DNA of 16,234 bases from an uncultured Gammaproteobacteria bacterium. Lineage in GTDB: Bacteria; Pseudomonadota; Gammaproteobacteria; Pseudomonadales; Azotimanducaceae_A. The DNA is taken from NCBI GenBank assembly GCA_913049565.1, contig CAJWZG010000036.1, forward strand, positions 1 to 16,234, read 5' to 3'. Shown in pieces: positions 1-7,690 of the stretch. The position numbers and the translations under genes are program-made. The notes under the pieces are model-generated. The model did no database searches. It saw nothing but the letters and a program-made list of their open reading frames with translations, and was not told the origin of the DNA. The first letter of the stretch is position 1. The number at the start of each line of letters is the position of its first letter.

Positions 1-570
1 TTTGATTTTGTCTATGGATCCCAGTGGCCAGCTGCTCTGACCCATCTGCAAAATTTTTCCGACCCGCCGCTGAAATCGGGACAGCAAACAGTTAAGCGGC
101 AAGCGAATCCGGGCCTGGATGATGGTCGCGTAAAACGCTTTTTGGATTATGTCGCCAGTAATCCCGTGAACGGGGAGAAGCCACTCACCGGTGCAGACAT
201 TATGTCGCTCATGCTGATCGCCATGGCCGCGACCTACGATGCTGACCCAAGCGCCGCTAACGGTTTTTATTTGCCTTATGATCTCAACACTGGTGAGCGT
301 ATAGCGAAGCGTTGGCAAGCGTGGATAAAACACGACCCCGTCAGGATGATCCGGGCCAATCGTCAGCGTTTGGCCAAACTTCGCGGTATCTATATCGATT
401 GCGGTTGGCGGGATCAGTTCCACATTCACTTCGGCTCGCGACAACTCTCGTTGGAGCTGCAAAAGTACGGTATCAATCACCGTTATGAGGAGTTTTCCGG
501 CACGCATTCCGGTATCGATTACCGGCTGGACAACAGCCTGCCTTTTCTGGCGAAAGCTCTAAAGGCCTAA
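1..570 (+). CDS. Esterase family alpha/beta hydrolase (putative-esterase type), 3' part
   Basis: The reading frame is open from base 1, so the start lies outside the window; 189 C-terminal residues are visible. The last third has the layout of the putative esterase (enterochelin esterase/esterase D-like) alpha/beta hydrolases: a strand ending in IYIDCGWRDQF, where Asp138 of the visible part is the likely acid, and GTHSGIDYR, where His169 is the likely catalytic His, followed by a closing helix with SLPFL. The nucleophile elbow is upstream of the window. The internal TTG at 142 gives a shorter frame but is not the real start, because family-like sequence continues upstream of it. Substrate cannot be told from this part. 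It ends 31 bp before the stop of a convergent SDR gene, with no hairpin between them. Confidence 0.75.
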   Translation, partial: FDFVYGSQWPAALTHLQNFSDPPLKSGQQTVKRQANPGLDDGRVKRFLDYVASNPVNGEKPLTGADIMSLMLIAMAATYDADPSAANGFYLPYDLNTGERIAKRWQAWIKHDPVRMIRANRQRLAKLRGIYIDCGWRDQFHIHFGSRQLSLELQKYGINHRYEEFSGTHSGIDYRLDNSLPFLAKALKA

Positions 571-601
571 CGCTTGGCTATTCTGGGCATTAACGAGCTG
601 A

Positions 602-1555
602 TCACGACTCGGCGAGCACTTTCCTCAGCATGGAGTCTAGATCGGTCAACTTTTCCATCTCTAAAAATCGAAGCGCCTTGGAAACATCCAAATCGTCGTC
701 GTGATCCAGCACACCGAGCATCGCTCGCGTCACCGGGGGTTCAGACATAAACCGTTCCAAAAACCACGCAATCGTGTACCCAACAAACATCGGAATGGAC
801 CTAACCCGCGTGGTGTTACCAAGGATAGTTGCCGCGCGCTGATACAGTTGGGCACGCGTAAGACTTTCCGGCCCAGCAAGATTCAGCCCTCCGTCTAAGC
901 CCAGTCGCGCGGCAGCGCAGATCGCTTCAACAACATCGACCGCATAAATTGGCTGCTCCAAACTACTCGAACGAAAGGTTACCGAACTGGGTAAGCTCGC
1001 CCGCTTTGCTAGCATTTCACTAGTGTAGTCACCCTCCCCGAGCACCATAGGTATGCGCAATGTGCAGGCAGGCACCGACCGACGGTAAAAGATACGTTCT
1101 GCTCTGCCTTTTGACGCTAAACATGCGTTATCAGAACCGGGATTAGCGCCAAGGATTGAGAGATAAGTAATATGCTCTACTGACGTGCCTTCCAGTGCAC
1201 GAGCGAGCGCCGTGCAGCTCGCCTCGTGCGCCAATGCGTACGTTGCCTCTTTCGTCGCTTTTAAGATGCCAACCAGATGCACCGCATATTGGGCACCATA
1301 GGCTGCTTGCCCCAATAGGATTGTTTCCGAATAGTCGATCACTTCGATTTGAAGACGGGGACTAGACCCCATTGCTTGCGATAACGCTTGCTCCGCTCGC
1401 AGGCTCCGCACTACCGCGGTTACGATAGCGCCCTCTGCCAGCAACGCTTTGATCAGACGCTGCCCAAGGTTACCGTTCGCTCCCGTAATGAACCAACGTT
1501 CCGGCTGCTTCTCTTCTTCCTGCTGCTCTACATCGCTCAATTGTTCTTCTGACAT
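602..1555 (-). CDS. Atypical SDR / NAD(P)-binding (NmrA/NDUFA9-like) protein
   Basis: A 317-residue protein with an N-terminal Rossmann fold. After an acidic leader of about 19 residues comes the beta-strand and glycine motif FITGANGNLG (residues 22-31), followed by VTAVVRS at the end of the second strand, where Arg50 suits NADP. The strand YLSILGA (131-137) is where SDRs carry the active-site Ser, and SKGRAE (148-153) holds the usual Lys149. The Tyr expected four residues before it is Cys145, so the classical YxxxK pair is broken. This fits atypical SDRs, which often bind nucleotide without classical dehydrogenase activity. QPIYAVDVVEAI (201-212) matches the substrate-domain entry seen in NDUFA9-like proteins. 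The gene is divergent from the lipoprotein at 1659. Fold confidence is high; the reaction is unknown. Confidence 0.8.
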   Translation of the reverse strand: MSEEQLSDVEQQEEEKQPERWFITGANGNLGQRLIKALLAEGAIVTAVVRSLRAEQALSQAMGSSPRLQIEVIDYSETILLGQAAYGAQYAVHLVGILKATKEATYALAHEASCTALARALEGTSVEHITYLSILGANPGSDNACLASKGRAERIFYRRSVPACTLRIPMVLGEGDYTSEMLAKRASLPSSVTFRSSSLEQPIYAVDVVEAICAAARLGLDGGLNLAGPESLTRAQLYQRAATILGNTTRVRSIPMFVGYTIAWFLERFMSEPPVTRAMLGVLDHDDDLDVSKALRFLEMEKLTDLDSMLRKVLAES

Positions 1556-1658
1556 CGTTCTTCACCAGCGCTTGGACACATACGATCCGTCTTCGGAGGA
1601 CAAATAATACATTGATTTATGCGCTATGCTTTGTCCGTTGAGAACTGGGCCGCCGTTC

Positions 1659-2129
1659 ATGCAAACACTCTTTACAAATTCCTTAGCTCGAACGCCATTG
1701 TGGGTTGTGGGTGCTGTACTGCTGAGCTCATGTGGCGCTCCACTAGGTCCGATCCCAGGAGGCGAATTGCAGGGCGTCCATAACCCATGGCCGTCAGATT
1801 GGTCGTACGTTGAGGACATTGAAAATGTGCTCCTGGAGACCAACCCTGACAACCCCTATTCCGTCACAATCTGGGGTGTTGGTATCGGCGAGGATTTTTT
1901 TGTTGGGGCCTCCAAGCGATCCAATCAGTGGGCACGTAATATAGAGGCAAATCCCCATGTAACTCTTGATGTTGAGGGAAAGCTCTATCCGGCACTGGCA
2001 GTGCGAGTCGTTGATGCTGAACTTAGCAATACGCTCGGCGAAAAATTCATCGCCAAGTACGATATGGATCCGGAAACCTTAGCGACCAATGATGGCGCGT
2101 TTTATCATCTTCGGGCTCTAACCCCGTAG
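1659..2129 (+). CDS. Lipoprotein with split-barrel flavin/F420-type oxidoreductase-like domain
   Basis: From the ATG at 1659 the product is 156 residues and begins with a lipoprotein signal: a hydrophobic stretch (WVVGAVLL) ending in the lipobox LSSC with Cys25 as the lipidation site. An upstream in-frame ATG at 1626 would add 11 residues before the signal and is less likely. The mature part, from about residue 45, has the pattern of PNPOx-like/Ddn-like (DUF385-type) split barrels: LET..PYSVTIWG, then FFVGASKRSNQWARNIEANPHVTLDVEGKLY in outline, with the family-like W...I..NP.V and a G.LY strand after it. These families bind FMN or coenzyme F420, but I see no residue that fixes the cofactor. 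A membrane-anchored version suggests a periplasmic or outer-membrane place. It could also be a non-enzymatic relative. Confidence 0.6.
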   Translation: MQTLFTNSLARTPLWVVGAVLLSSCGAPLGPIPGGELQGVHNPWPSDWSYVEDIENVLLETNPDNPYSVTIWGVGIGEDFFVGASKRSNQWARNIEANPHVTLDVEGKLYPALAVRVVDAELSNTLGEKFIAKYDMDPETLATNDGAFYHLRALTP

Positions 2130-2195
2130 CGCTTCATCACTAACGAACCAAAACTCATGTAAACTAAAGCCAAAAGCGAGCTAACGAGTTGTACC

Positions 2196-2822
2196 ATGAA
2201 CCCAGACGACGACGTTCATACTCAACCCACTCATCCTCATAAGCTCAAACTCTTCAACCTTGCCAATGCACTCACCGCTGCGAGACTGTGCAGCGCCCCA
2301 ATTTTACTTTGGTGCATTCTGCAAATGCGTTGGTGGCTGGCGGTTGGTTGCCTTATCATCGCAGTGGTGACCGACGTTTACGATGGCAAAGTCGCCCGTT
2401 CACAAGGCAGCGATTCAGCTGCCGGTGGTTTCTTTGATCATGCAACAGACGCCGCTCTTGTCAGCGCTGCGTCTTGGGCGCTGGCGCAACACGGGCTTAT
2501 CACCTTCTGGCTTTGCCCTTTAATCGCACTCGCTTTCATTCAGTACGCAGCAGACTCCCGAGTGTTACAAGGTCAAGCGCTCAGAACCAGCAAGCTGGGT
2601 AAATACAATGGCGTGGGATATTACATATTAGTTAGTACCACTATCGGCTGTCAGGCGTTCGCTTCTCTCCTGTCTACAAGCGAAACGCCATGGCCTACCG
2701 GCATATCCCTGCTAATCCAACTAGACCAAATCGTTTACGTCGCTGCATGGCTTTTGGTAGCAAGCTCCCTAGCATCAATGCTTGATCGACTGGTGCATGC
2801 CATCGCTGCAAAAATTACTTAG
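2196..2822 (+). CDS. CDP-alcohol phosphatidyltransferase
   Basis: A 208-residue integral membrane protein. It carries a complete CDP-alcohol phosphotransferase signature, D60-x2-D63-G64-x2-A67-R68-x8-G77-x3-D81-x3-D85, which in this family binds the CDP moiety and two metal ions and supplies the catalytic base (last Asp). The N-terminal stretch NLANALTAARLCSAPI resembles the opening amphipathic helix of PgsA-type enzymes. Several hydrophobic segments follow (about 33-58, 86-118, 138-160 and 172-196), consistent with the usual six helices. The enzyme should move a phosphatidyl or related group from a CDP-activated lipid to an alcohol at the inner membrane; the acceptor (glycerol-3-phosphate, inositol phosphate or another) cannot be read from the sequence. 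It sits downstream of the lipoprotein gene with a 66-bp gap and converges on a membrane protein gene 12 bp away. Confidence 0.85.
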   Translation: MNPDDDVHTQPTHPHKLKLFNLANALTAARLCSAPILLWCILQMRWWLAVGCLIIAVVTDVYDGKVARSQGSDSAAGGFFDHATDAALVSAASWALAQHGLITFWLCPLIALAFIQYAADSRVLQGQALRTSKLGKYNGVGYYILVSTTIGCQAFASLLSTSETPWPTGISLLIQLDQIVYVAAWLLVASSLASMLDRLVHAIAAKIT

Positions 2823-2834
2823 CGCTAGAGGCTT

Positions 2835-3836
2835 CTAAGCTCTCTCTTTATCAAACAGTTCAGCGTTAGCCTTGGGCAAGAACACCACGCCAATGGCCGC
2901 ATTAAACAATACAAAAAACGTGTGCATGATGAGGCTAAAGACGCCGACCTCGGGAAACTCAGGGAACAATACTGTCCAAAGCAACAGCGCCCCGGCATGA
3001 AAGGGCAAGGGCAACGCTGCCGCAAGGAAGATGACGGGGAGAAAAGCCAACATCTGACCAAAGCCAACATCGACGTTAAACAGTTGCAGCGCAAAGGTGT
3101 AAACCAGTACCGCGCCTAACAGGTTCGGGGCTTTAAATAGCAGCAGCAACAGGTAATGAATGGGCCGTGCTTCTCTGAATGCTCGGAAAATCTGCACATC
3201 TCTAATTTTTGGAAACGTTCCAAACGTACCCCGGAAAAAAAGTATGTGGATGGGCAGATAACAGAGTGCACCCGCAAATACTGCAGGCAAAATCAAATCG
3301 AGACGGATCTGACTGGAGGCCTCCTGCACCAAATCATAGTAAAGAAGAACGCCAATTCCAGAGAAAAACAGCAGCTGATAGATCTCCATTAATCCCAGCA
3401 TCACCATGGTCGATAGGGCCTGCCAACCTGGCACCTCATGGCGCTTTGCTAGATACAAAGACATCGCGCCCTTACCCACTTGTTCGTTAACCAAGGACAA
3501 AATATAGGCGCTAGCTCGGATCGGCAGCACTTGAACCAGTTTTAACTGGGGCGCGTTGAACCAACGAATAGCTCGCCAGCTGGCATGAGAGTCAACGCTA
3601 AAAAAGAACAGTGAATACGGGACCATAACCATCAGCCACAACGTCCAATCCGCGTCGGCAAAGAAGCGCAGCAAATAGGCCCCCACAGTAAGGCCCTCTC
3701 TAGCAGCAGTGGCCTCGGTGCGCATAAACACAAGGTAAAAGCAGGACAAAGTAATGGCCCAAGTGGCCGCTTTGAATAGCCAACTTAAGCCTGTCTTTGG
3801 CTTGGCTAAATCAGTGCTTGGAGAATCTTCTGCCAT
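2835..3836 (-). CDS. Polytopic membrane protein, LPG-synthase-TM/flippase-like
   Basis: A 333-residue protein with a short polar N-terminus and about seven to eight hydrophobic segments, roughly at residues 18-38, 65-82, 139-168, 180-202, 226-252, 258-278 and 296-320. The middle has a conserved-looking NEQVGKGAMSLYLAKR loop (117-132) followed by a Pro-rich turn. This recalls the polar Gly-rich loop of the lysylphosphatidylglycerol-synthase transmembrane/UPF0104 flippase-like family, but the match is from memory and partial. There is no synthase domain. It is the last gene of a minus-strand run (M20 peptidase, serine hydrolase, this gene) with a 44-bp gap upstream. The C-terminus (AELFDKERA) is polar and probably cytoplasmic. 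Membrane location is certain; function is not. Confidence 0.6.
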   Translation of the reverse strand: MAEDSPSTDLAKPKTGLSWLFKAATWAITLSCFYLVFMRTEATAAREGLTVGAYLLRFFADADWTLWLMVMVPYSLFFFSVDSHASWRAIRWFNAPQLKLVQVLPIRASAYILSLVNEQVGKGAMSLYLAKRHEVPGWQALSTMVMLGLMEIYQLLFFSGIGVLLYYDLVQEASSQIRLDLILPAVFAGALCYLPIHILFFRGTFGTFPKIRDVQIFRAFREARPIHYLLLLLFKAPNLLGAVLVYTFALQLFNVDVGFGQMLAFLPVIFLAAALPLPFHAGALLLWTVLFPEFPEVGVFSLIMHTFFVLFNAAIGVVFLPKANAELFDKERA

Positions 3837-3880
3837 AATTGTTCCCGTTGTCTTTTGCTGTTCAGCAAGCCCAGAGACTG

Positions 3881-5083
3881 CTAACCGGCGATGTCGTAAA
3901 CCATCGTTTTAAACTCGTGACTGAACGGATGCCAAAAACCCGGCATACGCTGCGTCAAACAAAACCCTGTGAGATCCGCAGCTGGCGCCATCCAGCTATG
4001 GGTGCCTGCCATACCACCCCAGTGATATTCGCCCAAAGCAGCTTTCGGATCGTCTGGCTGCAACTCATTCTTAAGTGCAAAACCCAAACCGAACACTGTT
4101 CCCGGCATCGCCCACATAGGGAACGCGACGTTAACTCCATCGGCCAATTGATTACTGCGCATCAGTTGCAGTGTTTCGGGTTGCAAAATTCTGACTCCCG
4201 CCCATTCGCCACCATTTACAATCATTCGCAAAAATGAAGAGTAATCAGCAACGGTCGAGACTAAACCGCCGCCACCGCTAAGCAATGCACGCGGCTGATT
4301 GTACTGACCCGAGTGCGAGTCATCTGCCTTATTCATGCCGGGTTTCATCGGACTAAACAGATCTTCTGGAGAGTACATGGTGACAAACCGATGAGATTTT
4401 TCTTCAGGCACCCAAAAATCTGTATCCACCATCCCCAGCGGACCGAACAGGCGGTCGCGCAGATATTCATCGAATCTTTGTCCGGAGAGCACTTCGACCA
4501 GCCGGGCGCAAACATCTGTTGCAACTGAGTAACGCCAGCTGGATCCTGGCTGGAAAGCCAAGGGCAATTGAGCAATTCGCCCGCAAAACTCCTCAAGAGT
4601 CAGGTCTGCTTCCGATAAAACATTAATGCCCGCATTTAGGTATGCCTGATCAATTACCGAAGTAGGTTCGATAAACCCATAGCTCAGACCGGCACTGTGG
4701 CTGAGTAGATGGCGGATACTGATCATATTCGTCGCCGCAACTGTATCCGTTGAATTTGTAGCCTCGGGCTTAAGCACGGTCGCGTTATCGAATTCAGGAA
4801 TGAATTTGGCGAGCGGATCGTCCAGGTCAAAGGCCTTTTCCTCATGCAGCATCATTAGCGCAACAGACGTCACTAGTTTGGTGTTCGAATACATTCGATA
4901 AATTGCGTCTTCGCGAAGCGCAACTTTAGACTCAATGTCCATGTATCCAAAGGTTTTGTAATCAACCAGATCCGTCCCCTTCAACACTACCGATGCACAA
5001 CAAGAGAGAATGTTCTCGTCCACATAAAACTGCATGCGTTGGTGCATGGGCGAAAAGTCGTAGTCACTTTTTATAGTCTTCAT
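3881..5083 (-). CDS. Serine hydrolase of the beta-lactamase/class C esterase family
   Basis: A 400-residue protein of the Beta-lactamase (PF00144-type) superfamily. The nucleophile motif is YSNTK (S66-N67-T68-K69), an SxxK. The second motif is RYSVATD with Tyr185, and the third is the HWGGMAGTHSW region (354-364), typical of esterase-like members where WGG replaces KTG. IRHLLSHSAGLSYG (123-136) and LFGPLGM (212-218) are also family landmarks. No clear signal peptide is visible, so it may act in the cytoplasm. I chose the ATG at 5083 because AGGG lies six bases upstream; an upstream TTG at 5101 would add six residues. Members include esterases, peptidases and carboxylic-ester hydrolases rather than true beta-lactamases, so the substrate is open. 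It sits 48 bp after the M20 peptidase and probably shares its transcript. Confidence 0.85.
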   Translation of the reverse strand: MKTIKSDYDFSPMHQRMQFYVDENILSCCASVVLKGTDLVDYKTFGYMDIESKVALREDAIYRMYSNTKLVTSVALMMLHEEKAFDLDDPLAKFIPEFDNATVLKPEATNSTDTVAATNMISIRHLLSHSAGLSYGFIEPTSVIDQAYLNAGINVLSEADLTLEEFCGRIAQLPLAFQPGSSWRYSVATDVCARLVEVLSGQRFDEYLRDRLFGPLGMVDTDFWVPEEKSHRFVTMYSPEDLFSPMKPGMNKADDSHSGQYNQPRALLSGGGGLVSTVADYSSFLRMIVNGGEWAGVRILQPETLQLMRSNQLADGVNVAFPMWAMPGTVFGLGFALKNELQPDDPKAALGEYHWGGMAGTHSWMAPAADLTGFCLTQRMPGFWHPFSHEFKTMVYDIAG

Positions 5084-5131
5084 AGGTTTCCCTGTATTCA
5101 ACGGCGCTTAAAACTTGCGGTCACGGCTGTA

Positions 5132-6544
5132 CTAGCGGCTGAGCACAAATTCGCTCAGCACTTGATAGTAAGTCTTTACGCCTTGATTGATGTTCTCGAC
5201 GCTGATTCGCTCGTTATTGCCATGTACACCGGTGAACTCTGATTGCGCGAACAGGAAAGGCGAGTATCCGTAGCTGGTAATGCCCAAGTCGCGAAAAAAG
5301 TGCGAATCGGTAAAACCGCCTGCAACCGTGGGGACAACTTGTGCGTCGTGGAACTGCTCTGAGACGTCTTCAATCACTTTGAATAGCGCTGTGTCGGTTC
5401 GACTAGTCGCTGGCGTAAAGCCCATGATTTTTTCTATGACGATTTGGTCATCATTAATGATCTGCTCAAGTTCGCTCAAAAACCGTTCCGGGTTTTGGTC
5501 GGGTAACAGACGGCAATCTAGTTCAGCCGAAGCCTCCGCTGGCACAACATTGATCTTGCTGCTACCCGACAGCCGTGTAATCGAGCAGGTATTACGAAGT
5601 AATGCGTGAGCACTGGGGTTCTGTAATCGCAGTCCGAGCAAATAGTTTGAGTCAGTTGCGGCGTCAGCAATACTCGCATACCGACCGCGATTGGCTTCAT
5701 TCTGATAGGGCGCGAGACCCTCAAACATTGCCGCTACAGCAGGTACGACATTGACGGGAAAATCGGTTTCACGAATTCGCTCCAACCCTCGCACCAACCG
5801 CGTTACAGAGGTCGTCACTTGGGGAGCGGAGCCATGGCCGGGGTTACCTGTTGCTGTGAGGCGCAGCCAAAGCGGCACTTTCTGTGTCACTTCGACCATG
5901 ACGGCGACTCCTTGCCCAAAGCGCCTGCCGGAGCCTCCCTCATTGAGGAGGTAGCCTATATCGCGGAAGAGCTCGGGGCGATTTTCAACCAACCATCCCG
6001 CGCCAAAAAAACCGCCTGCCTCTTCATCCGCAGTAGCGAAATACCACACATCGCGATTAAGTGGTTGATCACTAGCAGCCAAGGCCAGAAAGGCTTGAAG
6101 CTGCACGACGCCTAAACCCTTAGTATCAATTGCTCCACGCCCATAAACATAGCCGTCAACTTCCTGACCGGAAAGTGGGTCTACATCCCAATGGGCGCGA
6201 TTAGCGGGCACCACGTCAATATGATGCAGTAATACTAACCCCGGTGCTTTTCGCCCGTTAGCATCTGCCGTTCCGGATAACTTTGCCCACAAGTTGCCCC
6301 GACCCGGCGTAGACTCGGCCGTTTCGTAGGCGATACCAGCGTCGTCGAGCAGTCGACCCAAATAGGCCACTCCTTTGGATTCATTACCCGGTGGGTTAAT
6401 GGTATCGACCTGCAGATATCCCACCAAATTAGGGACAGCCTTCGCGACAAAAGGTTCCAAGTCGACTGCGTGAGCCGACGGCCACAAGATGGAAAACAAC
6501 AAAAACCCGTAAATCAGCGACAGTCTTACGATGGAGGTGCTCAT
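5132..6544 (-). CDS. Secreted M20 family zinc metallopeptidase (carboxypeptidase-like)
   Basis: A 470-residue M20 exopeptidase with a cleavable signal peptide (hydrophobic IYGFLLFSIL, cut after about AHA26). The two-metal site is complete: H108 and D110 in HHIDVVP, bridging D140 in GRGAIDTKG, the general base/metal pair E174-E175 in TADEEAGG, E202 in LNEGG, and H415 in FTDSHFF. The lid/dimerisation domain (about 225-345) contains NPGHGSAP with His237, which in this family reaches into the partner active site. GFTDSHFFRDLGI and the C-terminal THGN-like GVHGNNE are typical of CPG70/carboxypeptidase PM20D1-like members. It probably removes C-terminal or N-acyl amino acids in the periplasm. It is the first gene of a three-gene minus-strand run. 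AAGGA lies about 11 bases before the ATG. Confidence 0.88.
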   Translation of the reverse strand: MSTSIVRLSLIYGFLLFSILWPSAHAVDLEPFVAKAVPNLVGYLQVDTINPPGNESKGVAYLGRLLDDAGIAYETAESTPGRGNLWAKLSGTADANGRKAPGLVLLHHIDVVPANRAHWDVDPLSGQEVDGYVYGRGAIDTKGLGVVQLQAFLALAASDQPLNRDVWYFATADEEAGGFFGAGWLVENRPELFRDIGYLLNEGGSGRRFGQGVAVMVEVTQKVPLWLRLTATGNPGHGSAPQVTTSVTRLVRGLERIRETDFPVNVVPAVAAMFEGLAPYQNEANRGRYASIADAATDSNYLLGLRLQNPSAHALLRNTCSITRLSGSSKINVVPAEASAELDCRLLPDQNPERFLSELEQIINDDQIVIEKIMGFTPATSRTDTALFKVIEDVSEQFHDAQVVPTVAGGFTDSHFFRDLGITSYGYSPFLFAQSEFTGVHGNNERISVENINQGVKTYYQVLSEFVLSR

Positions 6545-6587
6545 CTAACGGGGGTTCCTTAGGTAGACAGAATGTTGCAAAAGTACG

Positions 6588-6616
6588 TGGGCAGACGATG
6601 CCGAAGTCGCCATAAT
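6588..6616 (+). promoter_or_regulatory. Possible sigma-70 promoter for the LLM oxidoreductase
   Basis: TGGGCA (6588-6593) and CATAAT (6611-6616) are separated by 17 bp and match the -35 and -10 consensus at four and five positions. The expected start site near 6623 leaves a short leader before the strong ribosome binding site at 6631. Seen by eye only. Confidence 0.4.
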
Positions 6617-6630
6617 CTGGCAACCAAAAT

Positions 6631-6636
6631 AGGAGG
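6631..6636 (+). promoter_or_regulatory. Strong ribosome binding site AGGAGG that fixes the LLM gene start
   Basis: A full AGGAGG lies seven bases before the ATG at 6644. It decides against the upstream in-frame ATG/TTG-type starts from 6572, which would add a Cys/Arg-rich leader without family similarity. Confidence 0.8.
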
Positions 6637-6643
6637 CCCCTCG

Positions 6644-7690
6644 ATGAAAATTTCTACTTTGATCAACTACGCAGGTGGCTTCAAAGAAGCAGTTGCCGAA
6701 GTTAAGTTGTTAGAAAAAGCCGGCTTGGACGTGGTTTGGGTTCCTGAAGCCTATTCTTTTGATGCGCCCTCCGCCATGGGTTATCTAGCGGCTGAAACCG
6801 AAAGAGTGACCATCGCTTCGGGTATTTTGCCCATTTATTCCCGCACCCCCAGTCTGCTCGCCATGACCGCGGCAGGGATAGATTATTTGTCAGATGGCCG
6901 CGCAATGCTCGGGTTAGGCGCTTCAGGGCCTCAAGTTATTGAAGGTTTCCACGGCGTGCCCTATACGGCACCCGTCGCTCGCACCCGAGAGGTCATCGAG
7001 ATATGTCGACAGGTTTGGCGACGCGAAAAAGTGCAGCATATGGGTGACCACTATCAAATCCCCTTACCACAAGATCGCGGAACCGGCTTGGGCAAACCGC
7101 TTAAACTAATCAATCACCCTGTGCGATCCGATATTCCGATAGCCATTGCGTCTTTGGGGCCAGCTAGCGTAGCCGCCACTGCCGAGCTGGCGGATGCCTG
7201 GCTACCCGCCTTTTACACCGCTGAAGCGGCGGATGCGGTTTGGGGCGACTCCATACGAAAAGGCAACGGAAAACGTGCAACCGACCGAGCCCCGCTCGAT
7301 GTGTACGCTGGAGGTAGCGTCGCTATTGGCGACGGCATGGAGGCGCTGCGCGATCGCGCTCGCCCTGGTGCTGCTTTGTATATCGGTGGCATGGGTGCCC
7401 GCTCAAAGAACTTCTATAACGATATATTTTCGAAAAGCGGCTACGAGGCTGAAGCAAAAGTCATTCAAGATCTCTACTTGGCGGGGGAGAAGAAAGCCGC
7501 TGAAGAGGCCATTCCAGAAGATTACCTAGCCAAGAGCTCACTAATTGGCCCCGAGGGTTTCGTTAAAGAGCGTTTGTATGCCTTGCGCGAGTCCGGGGTT
7601 ACCTCCCTAAATGTGAGCTTTGCGGGCCAGGACGCTGCAGAGCGCACGGCTCAGTGTGAGAAGCTTCGGAATCTGGTGGATTCGCTCTAG
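6644..7690 (+). CDS. LLM class F420-dependent oxidoreductase-like protein
   Basis: A 348-residue luciferase-like monooxygenase-fold (TIM barrel) protein. Landmarks of the F420-type branch are the opening strand MKISTLINYAGG, the helix LLEKAGLDVVWVPEAYSFDAPSAMGYLA (about 22-49), TIASGILPIYSRTPSLLAMTAAGIDYLSDGRAMLGLGASGPQV in outline (56-98), and GFHGVPY (101-107). The region PIAIASLGPASVAATAELADAWLP (165-188) closes the barrel. Relatives annotated this way use reduced coenzyme F420 for hydride transfer, though many gammaproteobacterial members may use FMN; the cofactor cannot be proved here. The protein is probably cytosolic. Its stop codon overlaps that of tesB on the other strand (shared CTAG at 7687-7690). 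Confidence 0.85.
   Translation: MKISTLINYAGGFKEAVAEVKLLEKAGLDVVWVPEAYSFDAPSAMGYLAAETERVTIASGILPIYSRTPSLLAMTAAGIDYLSDGRAMLGLGASGPQVIEGFHGVPYTAPVARTREVIEICRQVWRREKVQHMGDHYQIPLPQDRGTGLGKPLKLINHPVRSDIPIAIASLGPASVAATAELADAWLPAFYTAEAADAVWGDSIRKGNGKRATDRAPLDVYAGGSVAIGDGMEALRDRARPGAALYIGGMGARSKNFYNDIFSKSGYEAEAKVIQDLYLAGEKKAAEEAIPEDYLAKSSLIGPEGFVKERLYALRESGVTSLNVSFAGQDAAERTAQCEKLRNLVDSL

Noticed and set aside
1562..1852. Minus-strand frame of 96 codons opposite the small lipoprotein gene
   Set aside because: It is antisense to a frame with a clear lipobox and fold pattern, has no recognisable features and no ribosome binding site.
2820..2850. Imperfect stem around the CDP-alcohol transferase stop as a bidirectional terminator
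   Set aside because: The stem is bulged with a two-base loop, overlaps coding sequence and is not followed by a T-tract.
3156..3490. Two overlapping plus-strand frames inside the polytopic membrane protein gene
   Set aside because: They are low-complexity shadows of a minus-strand gene with regular hydrophobic segments.
3881..5083. True antibiotic beta-lactamase
   Set aside because: The third motif is WGG-type as in esterase-like members, and there is no export signal; nothing shows beta-lactam resistance.
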